A DNA stretch of 64,000 bases from an uncultured Rhizobiaceae group bacterium (GTDB lineage Bacteria > Pseudomonadota > Alphaproteobacteria > Rhizobiales > Rhizobiaceae): NCBI GenBank assembly GCA_937930635.1, contig CALHCF010000003.1, positions 248,001 to 312,000 on the forward strand, read 5' to 3'. This document shows positions 53,716-63,220 of the stretch, in pieces (position 1 is the stretch's first letter; each line of letters starts with the position of its first letter). Made by a program: the position numbers and the translations under genes. The notes beneath the pieces were generated by a model, which was given only the letters and a program-made list of their open reading frames with translations, was not told the DNA's origin and ran no database searches.

Positions 53716-54621
53716 TCAGTCGGCTTTGACAGCCGCAGCTGCCGCAACTTTTTCCAGTACTTTGGGATCAACAACCGCCTTAACGCCAATAGCCACAAGC
53801 CCCGGCTGCGAGTTTGGTGGTGCCTCGGTAACAGCCCAGCGGCGACCCACCACCTGAATGGTTTTCAACTCCCCCTGCGGTGATTTCACAAACCCTTTGG
53901 CCCGCAGTAATCCAAGCTCAGGGCTCGCCAGATCCTGTGCCAGCTTCTCGACCTGAACGGGCGTGACAATTTCCATTCTTACGGTTTCAAAAGCATTGAG
54001 CTGATGGCCTTCCTGGTGCTTGCGTTCGCGCGCCAAAAAGCTCTGCAGCACCAGGGACGATGGCAATTGCCCATGTTGGGCCAGCACGATTTCCACATCG
54101 CCATTTCGTTCCTTCATCCAGCTCCTGAGAGACACCAGACCGTCCTCATCGACCAGATCTGTCTTGTTTATGATCACAATATCGGCGGCTTCCAGCTGCC
54201 GTTGAATCGTGTCTCCGATATAAGTATCGACAGCTTGCTCACGAATGGTTTCTGCATTGGCAAGAACCACAACGCCGTCCAGCAGATAACCGTCCAGCAA
54301 CCCGACAGCCGCAGCAATTGCACCTGGCAGTGCAACACCGCTTGCTTCGAGAACCACATGATCGGGTTGGGGGTCCATTTTTACCAGATCAAGCAGCGCC
54401 AGTGTCAGATCATTGCCGTAGCTGCAACAAACACAACCACCGGCAATGCTGATAATATCATCATCCTGGGCTTCAATCAGATCGGCATCTATCGGCAACT
54501 CACCGAACTCGTTGACCAGAACAGCAAGACGCACGCCATCAGCATGGCGAAGAAGGTGGTTGATGAGAGTGGTCTTACCCGATCCCAGATAACCACCGAT
54601 GATTGTGATCGGAAGTGGCAT
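53716..54621 (-). CDS. CobW/COG0523 GTP-dependent metallochaperone
   Basis: A 301-residue GTPase of the CobW family. Walker A GGYLGSGKTT is near residues 9-18, the metal-binding GGCVCC near 61-66, Walker B-like VVLEASG near 88, and the guanine-specificity INKTDL near 150. The C-terminal CobW domain is short, and no His-rich tail is seen. Members deliver zinc, cobalt or iron to target enzymes. The ATG at 54621 lies ten bases after the stop of a metal-dependent amidohydrolase gene in the same direction, so that enzyme is a plausible client. Confidence 0.88.
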   Translation of the reverse strand: MPLPITIIGGYLGSGKTTLINHLLRHADGVRLAVLVNEFGELPIDADLIEAQDDDIISIAGGCVCCSYGNDLTLALLDLVKMDPQPDHVVLEASGVALPGAIAAAVGLLDGYLLDGVVVLANAETIREQAVDTYIGDTIQRQLEAADIVIINKTDLVDEDGLVSLRSWMKERNGDVEIVLAQHGQLPSSLVLQSFLARERKHQEGHQLNAFETVRMEIVTPVQVEKLAQDLASPELGLLRAKGFVKSPQGELKTIQVVGRRWAVTEAPPNSQPGLVAIGVKAVVDPKVLEKVAAAAAVKAD

Positions 54622-54631
54622 TACCGGATGT

Positions 54632-56269
54632 TCAACCGGCCTGTGCGCTGAAAATACGCCCGTCCTGAACCGTGCCCCAGACGCGGACATCTTTCAGCTT
54701 GTCTGCACCAATTGTTGTTGGATCATCTTCCAGAACGGCAAAATCTGCGCGTTTACCGGCTTCAACGGAGCCAACCTCACCATCAAGTTTCAGCGTGTAG
54801 GCAGCACCAAGTGTGATCGCATAAAGCGCGTCATCAACCGCTATTTTCTCGTATTCTCCCTGCACCCGCCCGGAGGCCGTGATACGGTTGACCGCGCACC
54901 AGGCGGTAAACAGAGGGCCAAGCGGCGTGATGGGTGCATCGGAATGAATAGCCATCGGCACGTTGTTGGCCAGCGCAGTGCGGCAGGCATTCATACGTTC
55001 CGCCCGTTCAGGCCCTACAGTCAGTCTGTAGTGCTCGTCACCCCAGTAAAAGTGATGATTGGCAAACAGATTCACACACATGCCCAGCTTGCCCATACGG
55101 CGAAACTGCGCTGCATCTGCCAGTTGGCAATGCTGGAGGGTAAAGCGATGGTCAGGAGTGGGCTGTTTTGCCAACGCCCGTTCCAGTGTTTCAATGGCAA
55201 GCTGCGTTGCCTCATCACCATTGGTGTGCGTGTGAACATGCAGCCCCTGCTCAAGAGCGCGGTCATAGATTTCCTGCAATTGTTCAGGCGCAACATACCA
55301 CAGCCCATTTGGCGCCCCATTAAAATATCCCGGCGCACGCAAACGCGCCGAAAAACCCTGAATTGAACCATCCGCAACCACCTTGATCATGCCAAGGCGC
55401 AGCCGGTCCGTTGATTTTGTTTTGAGACTGCTGGCCTGTTCCACCAGATCTTCAGGTGTCAGACCATGAAAGAAACGCAAGGGGACAACCCGCGCCGGAT
55501 AGGATTTTTCACCTGTCACACGCAGCATCATGTCTACGGCTTCATCATTCAGTCGCGCGGCCAGATCGGTTACCGTCGTAACGCCGGTACGGACACACAG
55601 CTTACCAAAATCACGCAACCCCCGCTCGTCACAAGCCAGCATATCCCGGTCAAACCCGACATGAACGCCCACCGGGGTCATGATGTCCGGCCCCTTCAGT
55701 TCACCGGTAGGCAGACCATCTTTGCCGAGCGGAACGCCAGGATGGTTCACGCCGCTTTTCAGCAGACCTGCCAGTTCCAGCGCCTTTGTGTTCACATTCA
55801 AAATATGCCCGGAAGCATGCATCACACCAACCGGGCGCGTTGATGACACCTTGTCGAGATCCTCGCGACTTACCCGTTCATTGTTGAAATAGATTGGGTC
55901 AAGCTGCCAGCCCGGCAAAGGGGTATCGGGATCATCCAGCTTTGCTTCAGCTTCTTTTAGCCGGTCCAGAACAGCATCAATGGTTTTCAACCCGGTCCAC
56001 ATCTTCCCATCAGGGTCCATACGGTCAAAATAGCCGCAATAGGTGTGACGCCACAGCGTGCCCTCCATCGTATGGGCATGTCCTTCCACCAGACCGGGCA
56101 TGAGCACTTTGTCGGAAAATTGCTCATCGAGTTCGTAATCTCCCCAACGAGAGAACTCTTCCAGCGATCCGGCTCCCAGAATCCGTCCGTCCCGGACCGC
56201 AACATGGGTGGTCTCCGGCCGGGCCGGATTCATGGTGATAATTTTTTTGGCCGCATAAATTGTCGTCAT
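54632..56269 (-). CDS. YtcJ-type metal-dependent amidohydrolase
   Basis: A 545-residue amidohydrolase of the YtcJ/exoenzyme group. GLVEGHAHTMEG near 60-71 holds the HxH metal pair. Further ligands are in HVHTHTNGD near 359, LQHCQLAD near 390 and HSDAPITPLGP near 443. The C-terminal VGSVEAGKRADFAVLEDDP near 505 closes the small beta domain. It is cytosolic, without a signal peptide. The ATG at 56269 has GGGAGA upstream. It is divergent from a peptide-type ABC importer whose solute it may hydrolyse (an N-substituted amide or cyclic amide), and it is cotranscribed with the CobW chaperone. Confidence 0.85.
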   Translation of the reverse strand: MTTIYAAKKIITMNPARPETTHVAVRDGRILGAGSLEEFSRWGDYELDEQFSDKVLMPGLVEGHAHTMEGTLWRHTYCGYFDRMDPDGKMWTGLKTIDAVLDRLKEAEAKLDDPDTPLPGWQLDPIYFNNERVSREDLDKVSSTRPVGVMHASGHILNVNTKALELAGLLKSGVNHPGVPLGKDGLPTGELKGPDIMTPVGVHVGFDRDMLACDERGLRDFGKLCVRTGVTTVTDLAARLNDEAVDMMLRVTGEKSYPARVVPLRFFHGLTPEDLVEQASSLKTKSTDRLRLGMIKVVADGSIQGFSARLRAPGYFNGAPNGLWYVAPEQLQEIYDRALEQGLHVHTHTNGDEATQLAIETLERALAKQPTPDHRFTLQHCQLADAAQFRRMGKLGMCVNLFANHHFYWGDEHYRLTVGPERAERMNACRTALANNVPMAIHSDAPITPLGPLFTAWCAVNRITASGRVQGEYEKIAVDDALYAITLGAAYTLKLDGEVGSVEAGKRADFAVLEDDPTTIGADKLKDVRVWGTVQDGRIFSAQAG

Positions 56270-56425
56270 AATATCAAGCTCTCCCTGACTCGGCCTCAGC
56301 TTTTCAGGCAAAATCTTTTTACACAATCAAAATTTTCAGATTGTTCTCAAGCACTTTCTTTGCTTTGCTGAAAAACAGCGACGCAAGGCGAAAAAGCTCG
56401 ACGTCCATCAAAGAAAGGGAGACTC

Positions 56426-58000
56426 GTGAAAAAGATATTGAAAAGTCTGACCATTGCAGCAGCGATGATCACAGCGACAGCCGTTGGACCGGCCACCGCC
56501 GAAGAGCCTAAAAAAGGCGGCACACTGGTGATGTCCATTCAGGCCACGCCACGCCACCTCAATCCGGCTGTTCAATCAGGAACCTTCACCGGCCAGCCCG
56601 GCACTCAGCTTTTTGCGGCTCTCATCCGCTATGATGAAGGCTGGGAACCTCAGCCCTATCTCGCCAAATCCTGGGAAATTGCCGAAGACGGTCTTTCAGT
56701 AAAGATCAATCTGGTTGAAGGCGCGACATTCCATGACGGCAAGCCGATCACCTCGGAAGATGTTGCATTTTCCATCGAAACCGTGAAGGCCAACCATCCT
56801 TTTAAATCGATGTTTGCTCCGGTAACCGCCGTAGAAACCCCCGACGCCAACACGGCGATCATAAAATTGTCACAGCCGCACCCGGCCCTTATGCTGGCCA
56901 TGTCGTCGCAGCTGCTCTCGATCATTCCCAAACACATTTACGGCGATGGTCAGGATGCCAAGGCACATCCGCGTAACTCTGAAGATGTCGTCGGCTCCGG
57001 CCCGTTCAAACTGGTTGAGTTCAAGCGTGACCAGCACATCATCCTGGAGCGCAATGAAAATTACTTCATGAAAGGGCTGCCCTACCTCGACAAGATCGTA
57101 ATGCGCATCATTAAAGATACCTCTGCCCGCACCATCGCGTTGGAAAGCGGTGAGGTGATGATGTCAGGTTTTGAACAGGAAGCCCGCGACATCAACCGCA
57201 TGAAGAAGAACGAAAACCTGAATGTTTCGCCGGAAGGGTATTCGGCCATTGGCCCGGTCAACTGGCTGGCTTTCAACACCAAGGGCGAGAAAACTTCTGA
57301 CCCGGTTGTCCGCAAGGCAATTGCACATGCTGTTGACCGCAACTTCCTGCTGAAAGCTGTCATGCTTGGCACAACAGGACCTGCAAAGACCGGCATTCAC
57401 CCAGGAAGTCCGTTTTACAATGACTCCGTAGAATCCTACGACCTCGACATCGACAAGGCCAACAAGATGCTGGACGACGCCGGTTACAAGGCGGACGACA
57501 ACGGAGTGCGCTTCCCGCTCACCATCGACTATGGATGGGCTGCTGCAAAACCGGTTGCCGAGTATGTGAAACCGGCTCTCAAGAAAATCGGCATTGATGT
57601 GACTGTTCGTTCATCAGCCGACTTCCCGACCTGGGCCAAACGGATTTCCAACCACGAGTTTGATATGACATTCGACAATGTCTTCAACTGGGGCGATCCT
57701 GTTATTGGTGTTCACAGAACCTACAGCAGTGAGAACATCAAGAAGGGTGTTATCTGGTCCAACACGCAGCAATATTCCAATGCCCGTGTGGATGAACTGA
57801 TGCAGCTTGCCGGTTCGACCAACAACATCGAAGAGCGTAAAAAATACTATGCCGAGTTCCAGCAGATTCTTGCTGACGAACTTCCGTTGTATCCGCTGTT
57901 CCCATCGCCTTACCACACGATTTCCAACAAAAAAGTTGGCAACGCACCGGTATCGATCTGGGGGCTGTCCTCACCGATGGACAAGGTCTTCCTGAAATAG
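56426..58000 (+). CDS. Peptide/nickel-type ABC transporter, binding protein
   Basis: A 524-residue family 5 periplasmic binding protein (DppA/OppA class). The GTG at 56426 has AAGGGAG six bases upstream and opens a signal peptide ending ATAEEP near residue 26. Conserved stretches are KPITSEDVAFSIE near 105-117, DVVGSGPFKLVEFKRDQ near 185-201 and ALESGEVMM near 236. It heads a complete five-gene importer unit. The closest well-known systems take up dipeptides, oligopeptides or opines; the solute here is unknown, although the divergent amidohydrolase suggests an amide compound. Confidence 0.9.
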   Translation: MKKILKSLTIAAAMITATAVGPATAEEPKKGGTLVMSIQATPRHLNPAVQSGTFTGQPGTQLFAALIRYDEGWEPQPYLAKSWEIAEDGLSVKINLVEGATFHDGKPITSEDVAFSIETVKANHPFKSMFAPVTAVETPDANTAIIKLSQPHPALMLAMSSQLLSIIPKHIYGDGQDAKAHPRNSEDVVGSGPFKLVEFKRDQHIILERNENYFMKGLPYLDKIVMRIIKDTSARTIALESGEVMMSGFEQEARDINRMKKNENLNVSPEGYSAIGPVNWLAFNTKGEKTSDPVVRKAIAHAVDRNFLLKAVMLGTTGPAKTGIHPGSPFYNDSVESYDLDIDKANKMLDDAGYKADDNGVRFPLTIDYGWAAAKPVAEYVKPALKKIGIDVTVRSSADFPTWAKRISNHEFDMTFDNVFNWGDPVIGVHRTYSSENIKKGVIWSNTQQYSNARVDELMQLAGSTNNIEERKKYYAEFQQILADELPLYPLFPSPYHTISNKKVGNAPVSIWGLSSPMDKVFLK

Positions 58001-58019
58001 CGGCCTTTTCAACCAGACA

Positions 58020-58050
58020 GAAGCCGCGTGGATTTGATCCTCGCGGCTTC
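58020..58050 (+). other. Intercistronic hairpin after the binding-protein gene
   Basis: GAAGCCGCG (58020-58028) pairs with CGCGGCTTC (58042-58050). After one T-T mismatch the stem continues with GGAT/ATCC around a 3-base loop. It lies 19 bases after the binding-protein stop and 23 before the first permease start, with no T run. Confidence 0.65.
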
Positions 58051-58073
58051 ATCATGTTCACCCGGGGCTGCAT

Positions 58074-59051
58074 ATGAATTTGGTCATTCCAGTTGTGCAA
58101 CGCATTGTGTATGCGGTGGTTCTGCTCGCTGCAGTCCTGGTGCTCAACTTTTCTATGCTTCATCTGGCACCCGGAGACATCGCGGACACGATTGCGCTGG
58201 CCTCAGGCGGCGCGGATGCCGATGTGCTGATACAGATCCGAAAGGATTACGGACTTGATCAGCCCTTTATCGTACAATTGGCCAGATATGTTGGTAGCGT
58301 GCTGACATTCGACCTGGGGTATTCGTATTTCTACAACCAGCCGGTCACAACGCTGATCATCGAAAAACTCCCGGCAACTCTGTTGCTGGTGATAACAGCT
58401 CAGGTTCTTGCATTGGTTGTCGGTGTTCTGCTGGGCGTCTTTTCTGCCCGCAACCCCAAAGGCATTCTAAGCTACATTGTCACTTTCATTGCTCTGTTTG
58501 GCTACGCCGCGCCGGTCTTCTGGACCGGCATTCTCCTCCTGATCGCATTCTCACTCAAAATCCCCATATTTCCCGTGGCCGGGATGAGCGATGTGACGGT
58601 TGAGGGCGGCTGGTTTTTCGAGATGCTTGATGTTGGCAGGCATATGGTGCTTCCGGTCTTCACGCTCGCAACCATTTTCCTTGCTCTGTATTCGCGTCTC
58701 TGCCGCGCCAGCATGATGGAGGTTCTTGGTTCTGACTACGTCCGCACCGCCAAGGCAAAAGGCCTATCCGAAAGACAGGTGGTCATGAAACACGCGCTCA
58801 AAAACTCCCTGTCGCCCGTGGTAACACTGGCCGGGTTACAGTTTTCAGCCGTGGTTTCCGGCGCGGTGCTGGTTGAAACCGTTTTCTCATGGCCGGGTCT
58901 TGGAACCCTGGCACTTCAAAGCATTATCGCCCGCGACACGCCAACCATTCTCGGCATTCTCTTCTTTTCGGCCCTTGTCGTGATCATTGGCAATCTGCTG
59001 ACCGACCTTGTGGTGCGCTTCATCGATCCGCGTGTGAGGGGGAAAACATGA
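58074..59051 (+). CDS. Peptide-type ABC transporter, permease 1 (DppB-like)
   Basis: A 325-residue DppB/OppB-class permease with six or so hydrophobic helices. The N-terminal FSMLHLAPGDIAD near 27-39 and the coupling loop EVLGSDYVRTAKAKGLSERQVVMKHALKNSLSP near 218-250, with its AKGL core, are typical. It starts after the hairpin that follows the binding-protein gene and overlaps the second permease by four bases (ATGA). Confidence 0.92.
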   Translation: MNLVIPVVQRIVYAVVLLAAVLVLNFSMLHLAPGDIADTIALASGGADADVLIQIRKDYGLDQPFIVQLARYVGSVLTFDLGYSYFYNQPVTTLIIEKLPATLLLVITAQVLALVVGVLLGVFSARNPKGILSYIVTFIALFGYAAPVFWTGILLLIAFSLKIPIFPVAGMSDVTVEGGWFFEMLDVGRHMVLPVFTLATIFLALYSRLCRASMMEVLGSDYVRTAKAKGLSERQVVMKHALKNSLSPVVTLAGLQFSAVVSGAVLVETVFSWPGLGTLALQSIIARDTPTILGILFFSALVVIIGNLLTDLVVRFIDPRVRGKT

Positions 59052-59923
59052 GCGTCGAGACAGAAGAAATCATTGAAAAGGCGCGCTCTCCGTTCGCGGA
59101 AGCGTTTGAGATGTTCCGTCGCAACCATGCCGCCATGGCTGGTTTGATTGTGCTGATCCTGATCGTTCTTGCAGGCCTCCTTGGTCCTTTCATCTACACC
59201 GGCGACCCCTTTGAGATGGTATGGGCCCCCTTCTCGCCACCGGGCGAGGAAGGTTATCTGTTTGGCACAGACTATCTGGGCCGCGACCTCCTTTCCATGT
59301 TGATCCACGGTGCACGTGTCTCGATCACGATCGGTCTGGCGGCCGCCTTCCTTACAGTCTTTATCGGCATTACCGTTGGTGCGCTCGCCGGATTTTATGG
59401 CGGGTTTGTCGAAGAGGCGTTGATGCGGTTCACCGAGTTTTTTCAGGTGCTGCCCACCCTCTTGTTTTCCATGGTGATTGTCGCCCTGTTTGGCGCGTCA
59501 TTGCCAATGATCACGCTGGCCATCGGCCTGGTTTCGTGGCCTGCGGTGGCACGTATCACCAGAGCTGAGTTCCTGCGCATCCGGGAGCTGGAATATGTCA
59601 CAGCGGCCCGTGCGTCAGGAGTTTCCAATATAAGCCTCATCTTCAGGGTTATCCTGCCCAATGCCCTGCCGCCGATCATCGTGCAGGCGGCGCTCATGGT
59701 CGGATCGGCCATTCTGTTTGAGGCAGGGCTCAGCTTTCTCGGTCTCACTGACCCCAACATCGTTAGCTGGGGTCAGATCATCGGTTCAAACCGTCCCTAC
59801 ATTCTTGACGCAAGCTATACAGTCACCATTCCCGGCGTCGCGATTTTTGTCACGGTGCTGGCCATTTCGCTGGTTGGCGACGGGCTCAATGATGCGCTTA
59901 ACCCAAAACTGAGACAACGCTGA
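59048..59923 (+). CDS. Peptide-type ABC transporter, permease 2 (DppC-like)
   Basis: A 291-residue DppC/OppC-class permease. It has the usual cytosolic head with FRRNHAAMAGLIVL near 22-35, the LFGTDYLGRDLLSMLIHGAR stretch near 73-92, and the coupling loop RELEYVTAARASGVSNISLIFRVILPN near 178-204. The ATG at 59048 overlaps the DppB-like stop; an earlier open frame lies inside that gene. It overlaps the next gene by one base. Confidence 0.92.
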   Translation: MSVETEEIIEKARSPFAEAFEMFRRNHAAMAGLIVLILIVLAGLLGPFIYTGDPFEMVWAPFSPPGEEGYLFGTDYLGRDLLSMLIHGARVSITIGLAAAFLTVFIGITVGALAGFYGGFVEEALMRFTEFFQVLPTLLFSMVIVALFGASLPMITLAIGLVSWPAVARITRAEFLRIRELEYVTAARASGVSNISLIFRVILPNALPPIIVQAALMVGSAILFEAGLSFLGLTDPNIVSWGQIIGSNRPYILDASYTVTIPGVAIFVTVLAISLVGDGLNDALNPKLRQR

Positions 59924-60909
59924 TGAGCGCGCTGCTTGAGGTTGAAAACCTGCGGGTTGAAATTGCAACCCGTGATGGCGTCGCCCCGGTGATTGACGAC
60001 CTCTCGTTCACGCTGGATGAAGGCGAGACCATGAGTTTCGTTGGTGAATCCGGTTGCGGAAAATCCATGACGGCGCTGGCCATCATGGGTCTACTCCCGG
60101 AGAAAGTGGGGCGCGTGGCATCCGGGAAAATACTATTCAACGCTGAGGACCTGACACAGGCAGACGACGTTCGTATGCGGGAAATCCGCGGCAACGACAT
60201 TTCCATGATCTTCCAGGAACCGATGACCTCACTCAATCCGGTTTACACAATCGGCGAACAGATTGCCGAGGTGCTGCGGCGACACCAGAACCTGTCCACA
60301 CAGCAAGCCTGGGCAAAGGCGACAGAACTGCTTGATGCGGTGCGTATTCCCAACCCCAAAGCGCGGGTCAATGACTATCCGCATCAGATGTCAGGCGGCC
60401 AGCGCCAGCGGGTGATGATCGCCATTGCGCTCGCCTGCGAACCCAAAATTCTGATTGCGGATGAACCAACCACCGCACTCGATGTGACGGTGCAGGCGCA
60501 AATCTTTGATCTGTTGCGTGATCTTGGCCGCGACACCGGGACAGCCATCATTCTCATCACCCACGACATGGGGGCTGTTGCCGAAATGGCAGAACGGATG
60601 ATCGTCATGTATGCCGGGCGCAAGGCGGAGGAAGGGCCGGTTGATCAGGTCATTGATCACCCGCGCCATCCCTATACCAAGGGGTTGATCTCCTGTGTTC
60701 CCCATCTGATGGCGACATTGACCGATGAACGGCCAGAGCTGACAGAAGTTAGGGGTATTGTTCCAAGCCTCAAGGAATTTGGGCGCGATGCCTGCCTCTT
60801 TGCCTCAAGATGCGACAGTGTCACGGATAAATGCCGCACCCATCGACCCGAAGAAGTCGAGTTTAAGAACAAGCAGCGCTCAGCGTGCTGGTTTGCGGAG
60901 TCCATCTGA
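59923..60909 (+). CDS. Peptide-type ABC transporter, ATP-binding protein 1 (DppD-like)
   Basis: A 328-residue ABC ATPase. Walker A GESGCGKS is near residues 43-50, the Q-loop [13 protein letters not shown] near 90, signature [15 protein letters not shown] near 156 and Walker [13 protein letters not shown] near 176. The C-terminal oligopeptide-transporter extension carries four cysteines (from [12 protein letters not shown] near 288 onward), which in relatives bind an iron-sulfur cluster. It overlaps both neighbours by one base. Confidence 0.92.
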   Translation: MSALLEVENLRVEIATRDGVAPVIDDLSFTLDEGETMSFVGESGCGKSMTALAIMGLLPEKVGRVASGKILFNAEDLTQADDVRMREIRGNDISMIFQEPMTSLNPVYTIGEQIAEVLRRHQNLSTQQAWAKATELLDAVRIPNPKARVNDYPHQMSGGQRQRVMIAIALACEPKILIADEPTTALDVTVQAQIFDLLRDLGRDTGTAIILITHDMGAVAEMAERMIVMYAGRKAEEGPVDQVIDHPRHPYTKGLISCVPHLMATLTDERPELTEVRGIVPSLKEFGRDACLFASRCDSVTDKCRTHRPEEVEFKNKQRSACWFAESI

Positions 60910-61886
60910 TGAACGAAGAGCACCTGCTGCGGGTCAACAATCTGACAGTCCGCTTTCCGGTCAAGCGACAGGGCGGCGGGCTTTTTGGCAAGTCATATCT
61001 TTACGCCGTAGACGACATCTCATTCGAAATCAAAAAGGGTGAAACCCTGGCAATTGTTGGTGAAAGTGGATCTGGCAAGACCACCGCCGCTCTTGCCGTC
61101 GCCCGTCTGGTCGCCGCGCACGAGGGGCGGGTAGAACTGGATGGCGAAGATTTTCTAACCCTTGAGGACGCCGCGCTGCGCAAAGCCCGTGCCAAGGTGC
61201 AGTTCATTTTTCAGGATCCCTATTCAAGCCTCAATCCACGATTGCGGGCCGAAGCGATTGTTCGCGAGCCGCTCAAAAGCCTCACGCAGACATCGAAAGA
61301 TGAAATGAGCGCCATCATAGACCGGCTGTTTGAAGCCGTGGGGCTTCGACCTGAGCAGCAACAACTCTTTCCACACCAGTTTTCAGGAGGGCAACGGCAG
61401 CGCATCGGTATTGCCCGCGCGCTCTCAACCCAGCCAGAGCTGATCATTTGCGACGAACCGGTATCGGCACTTGATGTCGCGGTACAGGCACAAATCCTCA
61501 ATCTGTTGCGCAAGCTACAGCAGGATTTTGGCCTCACTTACCTGTTCATCTCTCATGATCTGGGCGTGGTTCAGCATATGTGTGACACGATTGCCGTCAT
61601 GTATATGGGCAAGATTGTCGAATATGCGGACCGCCTGAGCCTCTTCAACAATCCTCAGCACCCTTACACAAAGGCATTACTTTCTGCCGTTCCGTCCGTC
61701 GATAAGAAACGGCGCGCGCAAGCCAAACGGGTTCTTATTCCAGGTGATCCACCCGACCCGATCAATCCGCCAGAAGGATGCCGTTTCGCCAACCGTTGTC
61801 CGATAGCCGAACCCAACTGCTCAAAAAGCCAGCCCCCGTTGAGAGACCTGTCAGATGGACACAAAGTGGCGTGTCACCTGGTTTAA
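60909..61886 (+). CDS. Peptide-type ABC transporter, ATP-binding protein 2 (DppF-like)
   Basis: A 325-residue partner ATPase. Walker A GESGSGKTT is near residues 51-59, QFIFQDPYSSLNPRLRAE near 98-115, signature FSGGQRQRIGIARAL near 158 and Walker B LIICDEPVSALD near 178. The C-terminal cysteine cluster begins with GCRFANRCP near 289. The start overlaps the DppD-like stop by one base. Its own stop overlaps the convergent aminotransferase stop, with both TAA codons sharing TTAA at 61883-61886. Confidence 0.92.
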   Translation: MNEEHLLRVNNLTVRFPVKRQGGGLFGKSYLYAVDDISFEIKKGETLAIVGESGSGKTTAALAVARLVAAHEGRVELDGEDFLTLEDAALRKARAKVQFIFQDPYSSLNPRLRAEAIVREPLKSLTQTSKDEMSAIIDRLFEAVGLRPEQQQLFPHQFSGGQRQRIGIARALSTQPELIICDEPVSALDVAVQAQILNLLRKLQQDFGLTYLFISHDLGVVQHMCDTIAVMYMGKIVEYADRLSLFNNPQHPYTKALLSAVPSVDKKRRAQAKRVLIPGDPPDPINPPEGCRFANRCPIAEPNCSKSQPPLRDLSDGHKVACHLV

Positions 61887-63085
61887 ACGGGGTGCCGTGC
61901 CAGCGTTGAGGCGGCAGCTGCGAGGGCGCCATCGCCATGGGCGATGTCCTGCGCCTTCAACGCGGTATCAACAGCTCCAAGAACGCCCATCGTCATCAAC
62001 ACGTTTTGGTGGCCCATATGGCCAATACGAAAATGCCTGTCCCATTCGGGCTGTCCCGGTTCCGCAAAACCCAGACTGATACCAAGCGTCACCCCAGCTT
62101 CAGACTCGCACCAGTGTCGCAGTTTCGAAGCCTCATCACCCGGGGTGCTGATTGCAGAGACAGCGAAAGACCGTTTAGTCCGGTCTGCAATATTGTGGCG
62201 CATCACACCACTTGTTCCCCAGGCGTCAATTGCATCCCACACGGCATGGGCAATGGTTTTATGCCGCGCCCATGCAGCTTCGACACCTTCTTCATGGACC
62301 AGAATATCCAGCGCTTCGCGCAAGGCATAGAGATGGTGTGTCGGCGCAGTGCCGGCAAACTTCTGATAGAAAATTTCACCACGTGTGCGGGGTACCCAGT
62401 CCCAATACTGACCGGGTTTGGCGCGCCCTCTGGCTTCGGCACCCTTGTCGTTGAAGTAAACAAAAGCGAGGCCAGCGGGGGTCATCAACCCCTTTTGAGA
62501 GCCAGTGACCATGATATCCACGCCCCAATCGTCCATCTCAAAACGGTCGCATCCAAGGCTTGCGATACAATCGACCATGAACAGCGCATCGTGACCGGCG
62601 TTTGTGATCGCCTGTCGTAGTGCCGCAATGTCATTGATGACCGACGAAGCCGTATCCGTCTGTACCGTCAGCACGGCCTTGATCGAACCGCTGCTGTCAG
62701 CCCGCAACACGTCCTCCAGCTGATTGGGATCAACATCACCCTGCATTCCAAATTCCAGGAATTCCGCTTCCAGGCCGAAGCTATCACCCATCAAACCCCA
62801 GTTGCGGGCAAAACGTCCGGTACACAGCACCAAAACCTTGTCACCGGGAACCAGCACATTGCGCAGCGCTGCCTCCCACGCACCATGGCCGTTGGCAATA
62901 TAAATCGCGACATCGCCAGTGGTTCGCCCAACCGTTTTCAAATCGGGATAAAGCGTCTCTGTCAGATCAATCAGTTCGCCTTCGTAGATGTTTGGCGACG
63001 GTCGATGCATTGCTGCTTGTACCCGGTCAGGAATAACTGAGGGGCCAGGAATTGCCAGTTGCGCACGACCAAAATTGAGCGACAT
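61883..63085 (-). CDS. Class V aminotransferase (alanine/serine-glyoxylate type)
   Basis: A 400-residue PLP enzyme of the alanine-glyoxylate/serine-glyoxylate aminotransferase group. AIYIANGHGAWEAALRN near 59-75 is the phosphate-binding loop, MVDCIASLGCDRFEMDDWGVDI near 171-192 holds the cofactor Asp, and the PLP lysine is in GSQKGLMTPAG near 197. The ATG at 63085 starts the family head NFGRAQLAIPGPSVIPDRV; 21 upstream codons are open but not conserved-looking, and no clear ribosome site is seen. It may deaminate the amino acid released by the imported, hydrolysed amide compound, but this is inference from position. Confidence 0.87.
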   Translation of the reverse strand: MSLNFGRAQLAIPGPSVIPDRVQAAMHRPSPNIYEGELIDLTETLYPDLKTVGRTTGDVAIYIANGHGAWEAALRNVLVPGDKVLVLCTGRFARNWGLMGDSFGLEAEFLEFGMQGDVDPNQLEDVLRADSSGSIKAVLTVQTDTASSVINDIAALRQAITNAGHDALFMVDCIASLGCDRFEMDDWGVDIMVTGSQKGLMTPAGLAFVYFNDKGAEARGRAKPGQYWDWVPRTRGEIFYQKFAGTAPTHHLYALREALDILVHEEGVEAAWARHKTIAHAVWDAIDAWGTSGVMRHNIADRTKRSFAVSAISTPGDEASKLRHWCESEAGVTLGISLGFAEPGQPEWDRHFRIGHMGHQNVLMTMGVLGAVDTALKAQDIAHGDGALAAAASTLARHPV

Positions 63086-63220
63086 ATCAGGTGGGTCCGG
63101 ATGAGAGACTATGAGAGCTACCTTTGCTTGACTCGCGACACCGTTCAATCAAATTCGGCATCCGGCGCTCAGGTTCACCACACAATTTGGGAGAATCTGT
63201 CCAGCAGACAAGCAGGTGCC

